A program made the translations under genes and the position numbers. 35,643 bases of DNA from Mycobacterium ostraviense. Its GTDB lineage: Bacteria; Actinomycetota; Actinomycetes; Mycobacteriales; Mycobacteriaceae. The DNA is taken from contig NZ_NKRE01000001.1 in the NCBI RefSeq assembly GCF_002705925.1, forward strand, positions 1,953,067 through 1,988,709, given 5' to 3'. Below are positions 34,532 through 35,643 of this stretch, one piece after another (position 1 is the first letter of the stretch; each line of letters begins with the position of its first letter). The notes under the pieces are model-generated. The model searched no databases, was not told the DNA's origin, and worked only from the letters and a program-made list of their open reading frames with translations.

Positions 34532-34848
34532 CAAATGTCCTTGCCATTGCGCTTCGAAATGCGGACCCGCTTGCCTGTTTCCTCGTCGACCCGATAGCCG
34601 ATTCGGGTGGGATTGCCGTCGGAGTCGACGACCATCACGTTCGAGACGTGGATCGGGGCCTCCTGGGTGACGATTCCGCCCGACTTGGCGCCACGTTGGT
34701 TGGTGGAAACCGCGGTGTGCTTCTTGATCCGGTTGACGCCCTCGACCAGGATCCGGTTGCGGTCCGGGTACGCCTGCAAAACCTTGCCCTTGGCCCCTTT
34801 GTCTTTCCCGGAGATCACCAGCACGGTGTCGCCCTTGTGGACCTTCAT
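34531..34848 (-). CDS. rplX: 50S ribosomal protein L24
   Basis: L24 is an early-assembling initiator protein of the 50S subunit. The 105-residue sequence starts [23 protein letters not shown] (MKVHKG to KGKV), which holds the KOW motif, and ends in the basic [13 protein letters not shown]. Its start follows the rplN stop directly (adjacent bases 34849/34848). Confidence 0.98.
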   Translation of the reverse strand: MKVHKGDTVLVISGKDKGAKGKVLQAYPDRNRILVEGVNRIKKHTAVSTNQRGAKSGGIVTQEAPIHVSNVMVVDSDGNPTRIGYRVDEETGKRVRISKRNGKDI

Positions 34849-35217
34849 CTACAACACCTCCGGGGCCAGCGAGATGATCTTCATGAATCGCTTCTCCCGC
34901 AGTTCCCGCCCGACCGGCCCGAAGATGCGGGTTCCCCGTGGGTCGTTGTCGGGCTTGATGATCACTGCGGCGTTCTCGTCGAACTTGATGTAGCTGCCGT
35001 CCGGACGCCGGCGTTCCTTAGCGGTGCGCACGACGACGGCCTTGACGACGTCTCCGCGCTTGACGTTGCCGCCGGGAATCGCGTCTTTGACCGTGGCGAC
35101 GATGACGTCACCGATGCCGGCATAGCGTCGCGACGACCCGCCGAGCACGCGGATGCACAAGATCTCCTTGGCGCCGGTGTTGTCGGCGACCTTGAGCCGC
35201 GATTCCTGCTGAATCAC
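34849..35217 (-). CDS. rplN: 50S ribosomal protein L14
   Basis: L14 lies at the subunit interface. The 122-residue protein runs from [18 protein letters not shown] to [12 protein letters not shown] and has the signature region [25 protein letters not shown] (here [16 protein letters not shown]). The GTG at 35217 is set by the AGGAG six bases upstream and by the standard length. It is the first gene of this operon; the upstream neighbour is a 13E12-family gene, whereas M. tuberculosis has Rv0713 here. Confidence 0.97.
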   Translation of the reverse strand: MIQQESRLKVADNTGAKEILCIRVLGGSSRRYAGIGDVIVATVKDAIPGGNVKRGDVVKAVVVRTAKERRRPDGSYIKFDENAAVIIKPDNDPRGTRIFGPVGRELREKRFMKIISLAPEVL

Positions 35218-35348
35218 TAGATCTCCTGACCTGGTTGACGTGTGCACGGCAGGGCTCACCAAACACCAGACGTGCGCGGTCTTTGCCACCCAAGGGCACG
35301 CAGGGCCGATGACGCTTACGCGCACCAGCCGAGGTCTGCCCAAGGCAA

Positions 35349-35384
35349 CCCCTAGAGTCTAGGGGACGGCCAGCTCAGAGCCAA
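35349..35384 (-). promoter_or_regulatory. Candidate SigA promoter of the rplN operon, overlapping a palindrome
   Basis: On the minus strand TTGGCT (35379-35384), 17 bases and TAGACT (35356-35361) make a plausible housekeeping promoter. The -10 sits in the 17-bp palindrome CCCCTAGA-G-TCTAGGGG (35349-35365). The predicted start near 35348 leaves a leader of about 130 bases before rplN, the remainder of the gap, in which I see no riboswitch-like structure. Confidence 0.5.
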
Positions 35385-35397
35385 ATTCGAGGGCCAG

Positions 35398-35643
35398 CTA
35401 GAAGGGTGGGGGTTCGTCGTCGGGTGGGGCGGGTCCGGCATCCGCGGCGGACTCGGCCCGTCGGTTCAGGCGGGTGGTGCGGTTGTGGCGGCGTTCGGTG
35501 GCCACCCGGTATGCGTGGTCTTGGGCGCGGGCGCGGCGGCGTTTGGGCATCATGGCGCTGCGCTGGGCGCCGTAGTCATCTGGGGCGGGGGTCGGTTTCG
35601 GGGGCGGGCATGCCGCCGACGGCGCGGCACAGGCCCGGGACTG
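35398..35643 (-). CDS. 13E12 repeat family (DUF222/HNH endonuclease-type) protein, C-terminal end; partial, apparent frameshift
   Basis: Only the C-terminal end lies in the window, as the gene runs off the right edge. The last 60 residues read DDYGAQRSAMMPKRRRARAQ to PDDEPPPF, the typical ending of the multicopy REP13E12 proteins (Arg-rich MMPxRRR.RAQD, then acidic-proline DDEPPPF). Upstream of DDYG the natural continuation is in a different frame: VPGLCRAVGGMPAPETDP reads well but meets a stop, and dropping one C from the run at about 35588-35592 would join ETDP to APDDYG. Either this copy is a pseudogene or the base is an assembly error at the contig end. Confidence 0.72.
   Translation of the reverse strand, partial: QSRACAAPSAACPPPKPTPAPDDYGAQRSAMMPKRRRARAQDHAYRVATERRHNRTTRLNRRAESAADAGPAPPDDEPPPF

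Overview
The window is high-GC actinobacterial DNA and almost certainly comes from a Mycobacterium, probably a slow grower. The signs are a PPE protein, an LpqH-type lipoprotein, an RslA/SigL pair, F420-dependent LLM oxidoreductases, a 13E12 (DUF222/HNH) repeat protein, and gene order that follows the M. tuberculosis rplN-to-mmsA block (Rv0714 to Rv0753c) read backwards. Positions 1-19 are not genomic: they match the Tn5/Nextera mosaic end, so base 1 is a contig end. The right edge lies inside a multicopy 13E12 gene, which is a typical assembly break.

Layout. 20-2726: an LLM oxidoreductase (Rv3463-like) and the dTDP-rhamnose genes rmlB-rmlC. 2818-4535: an LpqH-family lipoprotein, an FtsX permease remnant and a solitary PPE gene. 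4638-7040: a leftward operon of FAD monooxygenase, DUF4389 membrane protein and SAM methyltransferase. 7248-10849: the valine-degradation operon mmsA-fadE9-mmsB. 10851-16402: a leftward, tightly coupled set (TPP enzyme, SRPBCC protein, KAS III-like enzyme, HisC-like aminotransferase, MarR, Rv0738-like protein). 16454-20556: rslA, sigL, map, adk, secY. 20781-23359: two SAM methyltransferase paralogs and a GNAT protein. 23401-25732: a decayed segment with broken xylB, a fragment of a hydroxyacid dehydrogenase (serA2-like) and a broken zinc alcohol dehydrogenase. 25729-30977: an SDR, two methyltransferases, sppA and an LLM oxidoreductase. 31046-35217: the ribosomal operon rplN-rplX-rplE-rpsN1-rpsH-rplF-rplR-rpsE-rpmD-rplO. 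No tRNA, rRNA, CRISPR or intact insertion sequence was seen, and no stretch over 300 bases lacks a gene.

Main point of interest. Four genes (TPP enzyme, SRPBCC, KAS III-like, HisC-like) sit between rslA and the Rv0737-like MarR gene, which are neighbours in M. tuberculosis. The 51-bp gap before the TPP gene carries TGAACT-N16-CGTGTT. This closely resembles the TGAACC-N16-CGTGTC found upstream of sigL in this same window, and its -10 ends six bases before the ATG. The cassette therefore looks like a SigL-controlled, leaderless, small-molecule biosynthesis operon. The monooxygenase operon has a related motif, TGAACC-N16-CGTCGT, so up to three SigL-type promoters lie in the window. Product and substrates are unknown.
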